Shown one piece after another: positions 1-11,039 of a stretch of 26,998 nt of DNA; position 1 is the stretch's first letter; the number at the start of each line of letters is the position of its first letter. The notes beneath the pieces are model-generated. The model searched no databases. It saw only the letters and a program-made list of their open reading frames with translations, and had not been told where the DNA came from. Origin of the DNA: Apostichopus californicus. Lineage: Eukaryota; Echinodermata; Holothuroidea; Aspidochirotida; Stichopodidae. The stretch is from assembly GCA_020650975.1 (NCBI GenBank), contig JAIPMN010003663.1, positions 7,529 through 34,526 on the forward strand. Direction: 5' to 3'. Both the position numbers and the translations under genes were made by a program.

Positions 1-144
1 CCCCCCCCCCCCTCCCCCTGTCATATCAAAGGCAACGACAGTAGGAATAGTGACAACATAGTAGCAAAGCTGAACGAAAAAAAAACTCCACAGAGACTAG
101 TGTATACGTACGGATACGGCAGCTCAATAGGGCCATGATAAATA

Positions 145-388
145 TTTTTTCTGACTTTTTTTCTCGTTTTTCTGACTTTATTTTTCGTTTTTCTGACTTT
201 ATTTTTCTCAAATTTTTAACTTTTTTTTTCGTTTTTCTGACTTTTTTTCTCGTTTTTCTGACTTTTTTCTTTCGTTTTTCTGACTTTTTTTTTCTTTCGT
301 TTTTCTGACTTTTTTTTTTCTTTCGTTTTTCCGACTTTTTTCCCGGTTTTTCTGATTTTTTTTTTCGTTCTTCCGACTTTTTTTTCTT
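145..388. repeat. Pyrimidine-rich tandem repeat, unit about 20 bases (TTTTTCTGAC...TTTCGT)
   Basis: About a dozen imperfect copies of a TTTTTCTGACTTTTTTTCTCG-like unit follow one another, differing mainly in T-run length. The minus strand reads as long Lys/Ser/Glu/Arg strings in more than one frame, which is what a purine-rich satellite gives and not a protein. It is best taken as a minisatellite or expanded simple repeat. A run of 12 C opens the window at 1-12. Confidence 0.85.
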
Positions 389-1002
389 GACCCTGTAGCA
401 TTGGTGCAGTATGTATACAGTGCTACTGCACACGTGGAAATAACTTGTATGGTATGTGCCGGACAGCGGATGTACTGCAGCTAGGACTAGCTAACGCGTA
501 AGCCGACATCTACAGACGATCGACTCACCTGTTACCAGCATGGAACCCAAAGACAATGTTGAAGGTATTCTCATTAAGTGAAAAATCAGATATAATTTGA
601 AATTTGAAACCCTCAACCTTGCCTTATCAGAAAGGCTTAACCATATAATATTCCTGTGTAGCCTAACCCAGCCATAAGACTCAAGTTTTACTCGCCTAGG
701 CTAGGTCTATTACAGTAAGTCTAGCCATAGGCCTATTATTACTATAGCCTTTAACTTTAGTTATCCCGTTTTTTAGTTCCAATGCCACGCCAATTTGGCG
801 TACTGCTAACTTACAGTATGCAGTAACATCATGCCATCAAAGTGGCAGGTAAAGTAACTCATAGGCTCATACTGCCTGATCACTTGCTGAAGATATTCGG
901 CGTAGCCTAACCTACATACTTTCCAGTTTGGGCTAGGCTAGGTTTACAAATTACAGTACGTCCTGGACTGGGGTAAAAATTTCTTTCTTTGGGGGGGGGG
1001 GG
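389..1002. other. Non-coding stretch, no gene recognised
   Basis: There is no convincing coding region apart from a weak 25-base candidate exon at 540-564. CpG-containing sequence around 490-520 is followed by a tract rich in TAGCCTA/GCCTAGGCTAGG words (655-745 and 900-945), a low-complexity flavour of intergenic or intronic DNA. The stretch ends in a run of 12 G at 991-1002, directly against the 3' end of the neighbouring LINE. Confidence 0.5.
540..564 (+). CDS. Candidate first coding exon start (weak)
   Basis: An ATG in a good context (A at -3, G at +4) opens eight codons reading MEPKDNVE. They end at a possible splice donor, GAAG|GTATTC, in phase 1. The sequence just upstream is richer in CpG than its surroundings, as a 5' untranslated leader might be. 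No partner exon could be joined. It does not resemble the start of RBBP4/7, whose exon lies 3.3 kb downstream. Without splicing the frame stops after 13 codons. It may well be chance. Confidence 0.2.
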
Positions 1003-1016
1003 CTATTTTAAGATTT

Positions 1017-2459
1017 TCACTTAAAAGTTACCCCGTCAACAACAATGAAAAAGGTCCCATACAGGCTGTAATATTCATAGTACCTACCTTTATAAATAAT
1101 TGCATTGCGGCTTTTCCATATTACAGTTTTATAAATATTGAATATATAGTCTATAATGAGACCATCTTGATTTTTTGCATTAAAACCCAGACCAAATAAT
1201 GTTCCTAAGGTCCAACCATAACGGCTGTCAATAAAATGTAGTTTATTTAGTTTTTTGGTTAGATTTTCCCAAAGGGGTAATATTTTAGGACAAGTTATAA
1301 AAAGGTGATGTATTGTTTCAATCGAACTTCTGCAAAATGTACACAGAGGAGAATCAATCATTTTGAATTTATACAATTTCTCATTAGTAAATAAAATGTT
1401 ATGCATTATTTTGTAATCGATTTCAGCATCTGTATTACTCTTAGGCGCTTTATAGACATTTTCCCACCTTGTTTCAAAAGATAGATCTGCATACGTTTTC
1501 TTCCAATATATTTCACCTTTAGGGGTATTATTTCTTAAGGTACGTAAAAGGTCAGATGCTCTTTTACAAGTTAATACCGCACCTTCAATAGTTTCACAAC
1601 CACATTGAAAATGAACGGCGTATTGTAAGTCGGATTGTGTAGATACCACCCTGTCGGATGAATAGATCTCTGTCAACCAGTTCTCGGGTAATACATTCAT
1701 TACCATAGAAATAACCGTTTCTACTTCATTCAAGGAAATGGGATTATCGGGATTAGTAAGTGTTATGCATTCATGAACGGCTTCTGATGGCAGTTGTGTT
1801 GGGATGACTTCATACATAAGGTCACCAACCATAATTATACCTCCATCAATAAAAATACTGTTAAAAAGAGTTTCACCGTTCTTATTGCGTAAGAGAGGGT
1901 TATGGAAAATTGGTTGGATAAGCATCTCCTCTCGTGTGATAGGTTCTACAAAATAGCCCTGCGTAATATTTTTCCATGCGAGTAGCATTTCTCTGGCAAA
2001 AGGTTGCATAGTGTGTAAAGATTTAGTCTGAGGATCCACTTGAAAAATACCCAATCCAAGCTTCATATTTTCGTACTTATTAAGAAAATATAACATTAAT
2101 GTCTTCAGTTTTACATTTACACTTCCATTTAGCAGTTTGCTAACTAATTTAATCCTTAAAGAATCTCGTTTAATTTCTAAATCACATAGTTTGAGCCCTC
2201 CTTTACTTATAGGCAACATTAATGACTTAAAACTGATTAGAGGTGTTTTCCCATCCCATATAAAATCAGTTACTGCCTGACGAATTGAGTCTAATACCCA
2301 AGCCGGCACAGTCAAAATACTCATTAAATACATTAACCTGGATATTATTAAAGAGTTAACAACTAATACTTTGCCTTTAAGTGATAACTTTCTAAATGTC
2401 CATCTTTTTAGTAAGGATGTACATTTTTCTATTTTATTTTTCCCAGTTTTGGACTTCAA
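1017..2459 (-). pseudogene. LINE reverse transcriptase, thumb and C-terminal zinc-knuckle part
   Basis: A 480-codon open frame forming the downstream half of the LINE polyprotein. Near its start, KIEKCTSLLKRWTFRKLSLK and the following FIWDGK...GGLKLCDLE are typical of the segment after the RT palm in L1/Tx1 elements. Near the C-terminus CTFCRSSIETIHHLFITC gives the C-x2-C...H-x4-C arrangement of the terminal zinc-binding region. The first Met is not a true start: the frame joins the upstream RT half through two shifts between about 2450 and 2520. There, a third reading frame carries the expected linker words (IGNV, VQNWEK). The C-terminus reaches a stop at 1017, close to the element's 3' end. 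Confidence 0.85.
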
Positions 2460-2468
2460 TAATCCTCT

Positions 2469-3527
2469 TCACATTTCCAATAGAAACACATAGAACATCA
2501 ATATAGATACTTCGTTAGGTTCATCCAGTTGGTAATAGCCTATTATTAATAGCTCAGTTTTTTCCAAGTTACATTTTGAACCTGATGCTTGTTCATAAAT
2601 CTTAATTGTTTCTAAAATTGCATATATACTAGTAACATTTGAAACGAAGAAAGTTGTATCATCAGCATGCTGAAACATTTTAATTTCGGTGTTGCATATC
2701 TTAATTCCTGAAATTTCAGGATTATTACAAATGATTTCATGAAAGGTTTCTGCGCTTAGAACATATAAAATAGCTGAAATTGGGCATCCTTGCCTTACTC
2801 CTCTCTTAATTGGGAACAGGTCAGAGACAAAACCATTATGTTTAATACAGGATTGAATATTAGTATAAAGAATTTTAATCCATTTTTGAAAACTTGGTCC
2901 AAAACCCATTTTGTTAAGAACATTAAATAAATATTCGTGGTTAACACGGTCGAAAGCTTTGTATTGGTCAATTTTTAGGATGAATCCATTTAAATTATTT
3001 TCTTTGACATAGTCGATAATAAGGTTCATTGTAATAACATTTTCACTAATATCATTCCCTGGATTACAACATGTTTGATCATCAGATATTAAGTTACTTA
3101 TTACGTTATTAATTCTGTTTGCAAAGGCTTTACTTATTATTTTATAGTCTGTATTAAGAAGACTTATTGGTCTCCAATTATTGAGTCTTGTTAAGTCTCC
3201 TTTCTTAGGGTTTAAAGAAATAACACCTACTTTCATGGAATCACACAATTCCATACTATTGAACATTTGTTTGATAAGGTTATGAAAAATATCAATAAAA
3301 TGACACCAAAAATATTTGAAAAACTCCGCCGTCAGGCCATCTAGTCCTGGACTTTTATTTACTTGCATAGAGTCTAAGGCAGTCTTTAATTCAACTGTTG
3401 TTAATTCTTGTTCGCAAATTTCTGTTTCAGTTGGGGAAAGCATTTTAGATACTGCAAATGCCAATCGTCCTTTATTAACCTGCCAGTATTTTGAGAAGTC
3501 TAACATTTCTTTCTCAAAACATTTCAA
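2469..3527 (-). pseudogene. LINE reverse transcriptase, fingers and palm
   Basis: A 352-codon frame holding the RT core. In order it shows NKSPGLDGLTAEFFKYF (fingers), NNWRPISLLNTDYKIISKAF, the palm motif LKIDQYKAFDRVNHEYL with its catalytic Asp, KRGVRQGCPIS, and FQHADDTTFF at 2658-2669 where most relatives have Y/F-ADD. The two Asp of the DD pair are kept, but the residue before Ala is His. Its upstream end lacks the endonuclease. The last residues (from about LDEPNEV onward) run into a wrong frame before the stop at 2469. The enzyme would copy LINE RNA at a nicked target; this copy is a broken remnant. Confidence 0.88.
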
Positions 3528-3545
3528 ACATTTTCATTTCAAAAA

Positions 3546-3999
<454 letters not shown>

Positions 4000-6900
4000 G
4001 TGAGTCGTAAATTTTTGCGTACCACAGAAGAAACTTCCTCAGAAATTTGCCCCAAAGTGTCAAAACAGATGCTTAAAGGATGATGTAGGGACCACATTAA
4101 ATTTGAATTTGTTGACCAATTTTATTTTTTAACTTAAAAAAAAATTAACATGACCAATAAAAACCAATGCTATCGGTCTTGTGGTGTAATTTTTCTATAC
4201 CTCTTTGAACGTTTGAGAAGCGACCCCAGGAAAGTTCTTAGTCTCATCTCGTCTAAAGTACAGACCATCTGTTTGTCAGATGCAACACAAAACTGTCAAA
4301 AATATCCGGGGGAAAAACTGACCGTTACACAATTTCCAAGGAAATTGGTTTGGGTATGTAACCAATAGGTGCTATTTAATTTGTAGGAAATAATTAGAGC
4401 ATTGTATTTGGCCGAGTTATTAGGATTGAAATAACAAATTAAAATAAAGCTTTGACTTAATAGGGGACTTCATCATTGACTCGTTATTTAAAAAATGATT
4501 ACTGGACATATTGTATTTGATAAAGGTGAATATCTAGAAACAAAACCCCAATGGCTCCAGGATTTTTTTTTTGTGGGGGGGGGGGGGTTGAAAATGTCAT
4601 CTCCGCAATAGGGAGTTATAGAATGTTTGTACTAGAAAATACTGCATTAAGTCATCCCGTGATATCTTACTTAGCAATTAAACTTTGGAGTAGATTTCGA
4701 AACCGCAATATCTTCAACATCATGCACCTACGTTGGATACCAGCATAAATGTGTTATGTATCTTCAATTGCAGAAGTCTTAGGATAAATGATACTCTCAT
4801 AAATGTCTTTGCTGAAGTCTGATGAAAATGTCTTGGAAAGTTGGAAGGGAGGTGTTAAAGGTATTGCCTGCAATGAATCCTTCACAAACTAAGCGGTACT
4901 AAAATCTACCGTTAACTAACAGAAGATACCATCTGGAAAATACATGTAGTTATGCACAGTCCACCGAAATCACATCACAGAAAGAGTTAATTAGGTTGTA
5001 TTTGCAAATAAAAAATGAAATATATAAAAATATATATATGTTACATTAAAATGTAGGGCGACACAAAATCTTTTGTTCTGAAATTAACTGTTGATAACTC
5101 TCTTGGAAGTCAAAATCGCTGGACTGATGATAACCAATTACGTTTTCAGTTATACATGCTTTGGACATATTGTAGCAACACGTAGCTTTAACGTGTAACG
5201 GATTCCATTTAGATTTAAAATGCGGGTATCATTAATGAACGTCAAAAGGAATTTCCATATAGAATAATATATTTAATAACTTCTACTCCATCCTGAAATT
5301 ATAAAAAAAAATTCCAATGACCTCTTGCGATGTTGAAGTGGTTACTTCCTTATAATGTGCATCTCACTTTGTGGTTCAATAATGGTAAGTTACACTACAC
5401 AAATTAAAAAGGATCAAACCCATTTGCCATTATTATGATATATGATAAGCTTGTGTTTAATGAAAAATCCAAACAATTGAGTAAAATCTTATTCTATATG
5501 AAAGTTGCACTAAAAACATGTATTAAAATGATGGGAATGATAACACTATCTTGCATTTAACCCTCCATGCAGAAAAAACAATTTCTGTGAGGGAAAAATA
5601 ACGGGTACCTAAGTCCCCCACACCTTCCCCACTGGTATAGACAGAATATTACAATAGCTACAAAAAGTAAAGTAGGACTTCATTGACCTATAAAAGGTAA
5701 ATGCGGTATAACATCTACAACTGTTTTAAATTTTTCAACCTTGTTAATTTTGCATCATCTGTTTTCACATATTTTTTCCTTTTGCTCCCCCCCCCCCCCA
5801 CCCTCACACTACGAAGCCTGGCTACGCGACAGGCACCATGAAAAAAATATTTGTTTGAAATTTTAATGGTATTTCTCTATTTATTCAAATACATTTTATC
5901 TACTTTTAGTGAGAAGTAGTTCTCTTAGCTAAATCTGAAATTTTGAAATTATTAACAGGAGTGTTTATATTGGGCGTTACTTTTCAGTGTTATATACTTT
6001 TTACATTCATCGTCAAGCTATGACAGGTAAAGTCAAGATTTCATTTCCATTTGGTACTACAGGATATCAAAAAATGATTTTGAAAAATGGAATCCCAACT
6101 GAACCACATTTAATCCCCCAAAACTCTCAAAACGGAACAACATTGTCTTTCGATATGTTTTGGTAAGAACAGTCATCCAATATACAACCTTAGCCCCCAA
6201 AATCGTACTGCGCAATGATACAGATCCTATAAACCTCAGAGATCAGATAAGCCGACTGAAAACACCCATATTCCTATGATTTGTCATGTCCATCATTTTA
6301 TGCAGTAACATTTTGAATATTGCTAGTGAATACGACGAAATATATAGCGCAGCTTTAAATACCCAACGAAATCTTTTACAAACTTAGTATGAATTTAATA
6401 CAATTATGTCTACATATTTCGGTTATTGTTTCCGATTCTGTCATCCTCTGAATAAGATCCTGCTGAAATCAAAATGAAAGTCCTTCTGCTCTCAGAAATT
6501 TGGATGTGAGATAAAAACACAAATCCATCTGAAAAAAATAATTATAATAATTATAACATATATAAAGAAAACATGACGAATTGGTAGTTAAAACGAACTT
6601 TGCACAAACAAACGTATGACACTACATTTTAATATATTTGAGTATTTATAGCTATAAGACACTCTTCATGTTAGAAATTATATCCTAAGCAGCCTAAGTG
6701 ACTCTGCTCCATGGATTGCCATAGAGTATACCAATAGTGTCACATCACCATGTACAAATACAACACACTTTAATGATTATCAAACTGGGTGGACACATCT
6801 GTATCATTATCCCCACCCCCACCCCCCCCCCTTCCGCCCACTCTTTCAATCGCTCTCTACTCAGACAATTAGCCCCAGGAAGGTGATTATGATTAATAAT

Positions 6901-7589
6901 ACATGGCATACATTCATTCTGAAGTTAGTGAATAAAATACTCAACTTGTGGTTGACCTGTGTAACTTGTTCTGGTTTTAACAGTTATTGGATAGACATAT
7001 AAAGCCTGTAATCAAATGTGGTTAAGTTTTTTTCTTTGTACGGATGCCAAGAATTTACACAATTAGATAATTCGAAAGAAGATGTGGTTATGGCTTATCA
7101 ACTGAACGTCAGTAGCAAATATTACACATGCTCTAAGCTGGCCATTAAACTATTAATTGTATGACTGGTATTACGTCGAAATTTGAACTCCAAGCCCCAC
7201 GGGTAATCATAGCACAACACACTGGGTAAATTATTTCCAAATTAGACCCATTTAACTTTAAAACATTTACATCGGACATTTGATGCTAAATGAAATTATA
7301 AAAAGCAAAAAAGTCATTCTTTAAAGTCAATACAATTCATACAGAGGAAGATGGCAGAAGTATGCGATGCGTTATTCAAGTAAAATCACCTTTGAGTTTG
7401 ATCGTCAAATCTGCCAAAGCATAGCTAGTATTACTTAATCATAAGTTTACAAAAACGGGGAAGGAGGCGCGTTGAAGCTCCCATATACTTTGTTCAAATA
7501 GGTAGAGCAGAGATCCCGTTTATAGTCGTTCCCAGTATGCACATTTCTCTCCGTGTAAAATAGCTGAAGAAGTACCGATATAAGGAAAT
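4000..7589. other. 3.6-kb stretch with no gene recognised
   Basis: Both strands were read for exon-like segments and repeats. Nothing codes convincingly, and the C-terminal exon expected after the RBBP4/7 exon is not apparent. Homopolymers occur at 4575-4587 (G13), 5787-5799 (C13) and 6822-6831 (C10). The last 100 bases precede the start codon at 7590 and contain TTTATAG near 7518, a poor TATA candidate. This is intergenic or intronic DNA, probably including old unrecognised repeats. Confidence 0.5.
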
Positions 7590-7719
7590 ATGGAGGGACG
7601 AAAGAGATGTCTTAGTGCCTTATTTCTTGTTCTAAATTGTGCCGGCTTGTTAGCTATTAGTGATGCTGAACTCTCGGATGGAACTGGATCTGGCAGTAAC
7701 AGTTTCTCCGCCAGCTCAG
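7590..7719 (+). CDS. Exon 1: signal peptide of the VWC-D membrane protein
   Basis: The ATG has A at -3 and G at +4. It opens a textbook signal peptide: a basic n-region (residues 3-6, GRKR), a hydrophobic core at about 8-23 (LSALFLVLNCAGLLAI), and a likely cleavage after Ala26 (S-D-A at -3 to -1). A Ser/Gly-rich linker follows (SDGTGSGSNSFSASS). The exon ends at TCAG|GTAAAA after the first base of a codon, matching the phase of the VWC exon, which would complete a Gly codon. No other plus-strand exon was found between the two, although 7.5 kb of intron separates them, so membership in this gene is inferred. Confidence 0.6.
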
Positions 7720-8339
7720 GTAAAATTTATATAGTATTTCACTGCTTCGTGTGTTTTACATAAAACGGGACGATATACTATACTTAAAATACGAAAAAAC
7801 GACACTCCATTAGCCTGGTTATACAACGACCAGCCTCATTTTGTGTTCAACTTTGTACCTCAATTATTTTTATGTTTTATTATTTAAAATATGATTTAGA
7901 TGCGCTTTAGATTATATATAGTATTCATGTGATAGCTTTTGATAAACGCCATTTGTCCAGATGGCACCACAGACCTCCTACTTTAATCCAACTTCATGCA
8001 GGGCGTAGTTGAATGTTTAGCCAATCGAAACAGGTCGCACTGAATCGACCATTCTTCGAGTTTGGGGCAAGATATTGAGATATGATCTCAACTATAGCAG
8101 TGTACGTGGAATATTTTTCTCTTCTATGTGAGTTTCACATTGTTTGTCATCAGAAAACTTCTTTTTAAGGCTTGTCGTGCTGTAGTTTTACCTTTCTACA
8201 ATAAGCTGCTATACTTTAGGGAAGTAAAGACCTATGTACTAACTACACAATTCACGCAGACGATCATCTATATAGTCAAATGAAAAGAGCTGGAACACGA
8301 GTGAAGCATAAACGAAAACATTCAATTTCATTATACGTA
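7720..8339. other. Start of the long first intron
   Basis: Donor GTAAAATTTA at 7720. No coding signal or clear repeat was found before the 3' tail of the LINE that follows. Confidence 0.5.
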
Positions 8340-8519
8340 TGATATTTCATTTCATTTATTTCGTCTATACATAAGAACAATAGAACAAAGTGGTATAGTA
8401 TAAACAGGACACTAGAAAAACAATAGTAGTTTATCGAGCTAGCGACCAAAAATAACAAATAGCAATGAAAGAAGGTAACAATTAAGAGTAGAGAAAAATA
8501 AACATGAGATAATCAATAC

Positions 8520-9280
8520 TCAGTCAGCGTAGTTTCCAATTAGGTGGGCTTTAAGTTTGTGCTTAAACGTTACATAAGATTTAACAGTTTTTATATCATT
8601 TGGAAGCACTTTCCAGGTTTTATATAGCAGTAGTTGTTCAAGAGTAATTTACCGTGTTTCGAGTGATGTCTGCTAACAGAAAAATGGGTATTATTCCTCG
8701 TACTGTTACGAGTATACGCGGAATTACTGGGATTAACAATATCACTAAAGACACGGGTGAGAAATTGTTGATATACTTATAAATAAAAGAACACATCTTG
8801 AGAACATGAATGTCGCAGGCTGACCTTAAGAATACCAAGGTCCTTGTGCAAAGTTCTGGTAGGATAACGTCGATGTTTAAAAGTAATTGTTTTTAACATT
8901 CTATTTTGGAGGATTTGTAAAGGCTTAAGTATGGTAGCGTTAGCCATTCCATAAATTTCAGCACCGTAAGAAATCTTAGAACACACAAGTGAATAGTAAA
9001 GCTGAATAGCTACAGAGGGAGTGAGCGAATCCATGAGGCGATAGAAAATGCCATTAAACTTAACAAGACTATTACAAAGGTCATCAATATGTTGCTTGAA
9101 TGACAATTTATCATCAATCATAAGGCCAAGATATTTGACGCAATCTGTTTTACAAATATTAGTATTATTCAGAACAAAATGCTCAGGACACGAATGAGAA
9201 ACATTATCTTTGGCATGAAAAATAGTAAAGTTAGTTTTCCCAAGATGCAAGGTAAGTCTGTTGGCATCAAACCATTTTTT
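8520..9280 (-). pseudogene. LINE RT thumb and C-terminal region
   Basis: The reading resumes at WFDANRLTLHLGKTNFTIFH, the segment just after the RT palm in CR1/L2-type enzymes. It continues through CVKYLGLMIDDKLSFKQHI, the three-helix thumb (YYSLVCSKISYGAEIYG) and LQILQNRMLKTITFKHRRYP, all in a 157-codon frame at 8777-9250. A frameshift near 8780-8830 moves the coding into another frame (LKMCSFIYKYINNF). Further shifts lead to the end, NYAD, with its stop at about 8520. The palm that should precede this block is absent. Confidence 0.85.
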
Positions 9281-9329
9281 TGAGACTGCTTAACGTTGAT
9301 TGTGCTTTAAGCACGATATTGGTACAGTT

Positions 9330-9653
9330 TTTTTTTTCTCCAAATTTTAGGAGGAATACCATCGATACCAGGTGATTTTCCATCTTTTAGGGAATGAATT
9401 TCTTTGTGGATTTCTTCAGAAGTGATGGGCGAAAGAAATATAGTATTTGGAGTACCAGGTCCATGAACTGCATAGGATCAGAACCATTAACAATATCATG
9501 ACCAAGTTTGTTGCCAATGGTTGAGAAATAATCATTAAAAGCATTAGCAATGCCAATTATGTCATCAGTAATGGTTGCATTGTCATAAGTGATATTATTA
9601 AATATAGAGGTAGAATTCCTTTTCTTGTTAAGAAGTTCATTAAGGACAACCAA
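9330..9653 (-). pseudogene. LINE endonuclease-RT linker and RT fingers
   Basis: The 88-codon frame contains NELLNKKRNSTSIFNNI and GIANAFNDYFSTIGNKLG, typical of the linker between endonuclease and RT in CR1-like elements. After a frameshift near 9450 the RT fingers motif SLKDGKSPGIDGIPPKIW is readable at about 9348-9400, ending in a run of A (T10 on the plus strand) at which the conserved order breaks off. The next recognisable sequence belongs some 200 residues further on in an intact enzyme. Confidence 0.8.
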
Positions 9654-9847
9654 AGGTTTTTTGGGTCGAGTGCTGCCTAGACTGAATGATATGTTTGTAG
9701 TAGGATGACTTGGAACAACTGATGGACTTGTTAAGAATACGTCTGTACTGTGCCAAAATTTGCTTTCTTTTCTGGTGTAGGGTTCTTAATATATTTACGA
9801 AACATGGTGTTCTTGTGACTTATTGACTTTTGAAAACCAGTTGTGAT

Positions 9848-10642
9848 TCATGGCTTATTTTTAGATTTCTTTCGAGACATTTTGACTCGTGGAAAACAGG
9901 CATCTTGAGTGGAACTAAGCATAGAATTAAAAGTGTTGTAAGCGTCATTGACATCCGTTAAACCATAAATAGATGAAAAATCTGTACCATCGATTGATTG
10001 AGTAAATGTCGCAAAATTATGACTGTTGTAGATCCTAACCATTGGTCTAGTCATATTCCAGTTGGTATCAATGTCACTGATAATACAAAAAATTGGCAAG
10101 TGATCACTAATATCACAATATAAATGACCAGAAGTGATATCTGTTGTGTGACCAGTTGGAAAACGAACAAAAATATGATCGATGAGAGTACTAGAACTCT
10201 CAGTAAGTCTGGTAGGTAAAGTAATTACTGGTGTGAAGAGATTGCACCGCATAAGATTAAAATAACTATTTACTGCAGCAATAGTATTGATTTTAAGGAG
10301 ATCAATGTTTATGTCTCCTCCAAAAATACACATATCTTTGGACTCAACAGACACTAAAGCAGACTCTAAAGATTCAATAAAGTGATTAATATTACCTGTA
10401 GGATGCCTGTAACAAACAACAAACTTGTAGCACTTGTTGTTGCATTTGACATCCAGCCATAAATCTTCGACTTGGCAGTTGTTACACTGACAATTTAAGT
10501 TACGATTAATTACATTCTTCATCAAATTAAATTTGCCACCCCCCCCCCCGCATTTAGTGGGCGGGGATACAATCTCAAACGCATAGTCAGGTAAAATATT
10601 ACAAAATGACTGTAAATGGCAGCGACCTATTTCAGAAAGCAT
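9848..10642 (-). pseudogene. LINE apurinic-like endonuclease (exo_endo_phos family)
   Basis: A 264-codon frame with the family motifs in order: VCYRHPTGN, the GGDINIDLLK block (catalytic Asp), STLIDHIFV, and near the C-terminus SDHLPIF (catalytic Asp-His). In life it would nick the target for target-primed reverse transcription. The first Met is internal: coding sequence continues upstream to about 10700 (LPKHF...ECLSHNFDVI), and an isolated piece of the ORF2 N-terminus lies at 10720-10902. A run of 11 C at 10539-10549 gives a polyglycine stretch in the frame. The frame ends at NKP, 9848, with a shift to the RT linker. Confidence 0.88.
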
Positions 10643-11039
10643 TATAACATCAAAATTATGAGAGAGGCATTCCAGAAAAGCGACAAGTTCAGTAAAGTGT
10701 TTTGGAAGACTCCGTATGTTTAAGTGGAATACAGAAAGGTGTTTAGTAGTGTTACTTTTGATGTTGTTGAATAAATCATCATCATAATAGTGACAGGAAA
10801 CTTACTGGTTTCAGTATCTTGATAAGCGATGTGCTCTACATAAGTTTTAAAAATGTTGTTATCAATGCAATGATTAATGGAATTACCAGATACATTTAGC
10901 AAGTTCTGGAGTTGACTGTTAGTAAGGCTGGTGAATGGAGGGAAACAGGGATCATCGTTGACGGGATTGGTTTTGCTTTCGTTATAAGGATTGAATAGTA
11001 CGGATTTGTTTCTTGGTCTCCTCTGAGCTCAAAACATCG

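Larger units (their letters stand above)
1003..3545 (-). mobile_element. 5'-truncated L1/Tx1-like LINE retrotransposon, inactive
   Basis: Minus-strand non-LTR retrotransposon fragment. It retains the reverse transcriptase from just before the fingers, through the palm and thumb, to the C-terminal zinc-knuckle region. The endonuclease and any ORF1 are absent; coding homology stops abruptly near 3540, the usual mark of 5' truncation during target-primed insertion. The 3' end is around 1003-1016, next to a G12 run. Motifs such as KSPGLDGLTAEFF, WRPISLLNTDYKIISK and GVRQGCPIS point to the L1/Tx1 group. The two large open frames are separated by frameshifts, so the copy is dead. No clear target-site duplication or poly-A tail was found. 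It lies antisense to the RBBP4/7 exon downstream. Confidence 0.9.

Noticed and set aside
26..433. 135-codon minus-strand frame rich in Lys/Ser/Glu
   Set aside because: It is the translation of a TTTTTCTGAC-type simple repeat and is open in a second frame too (216-401); no domain or start context.
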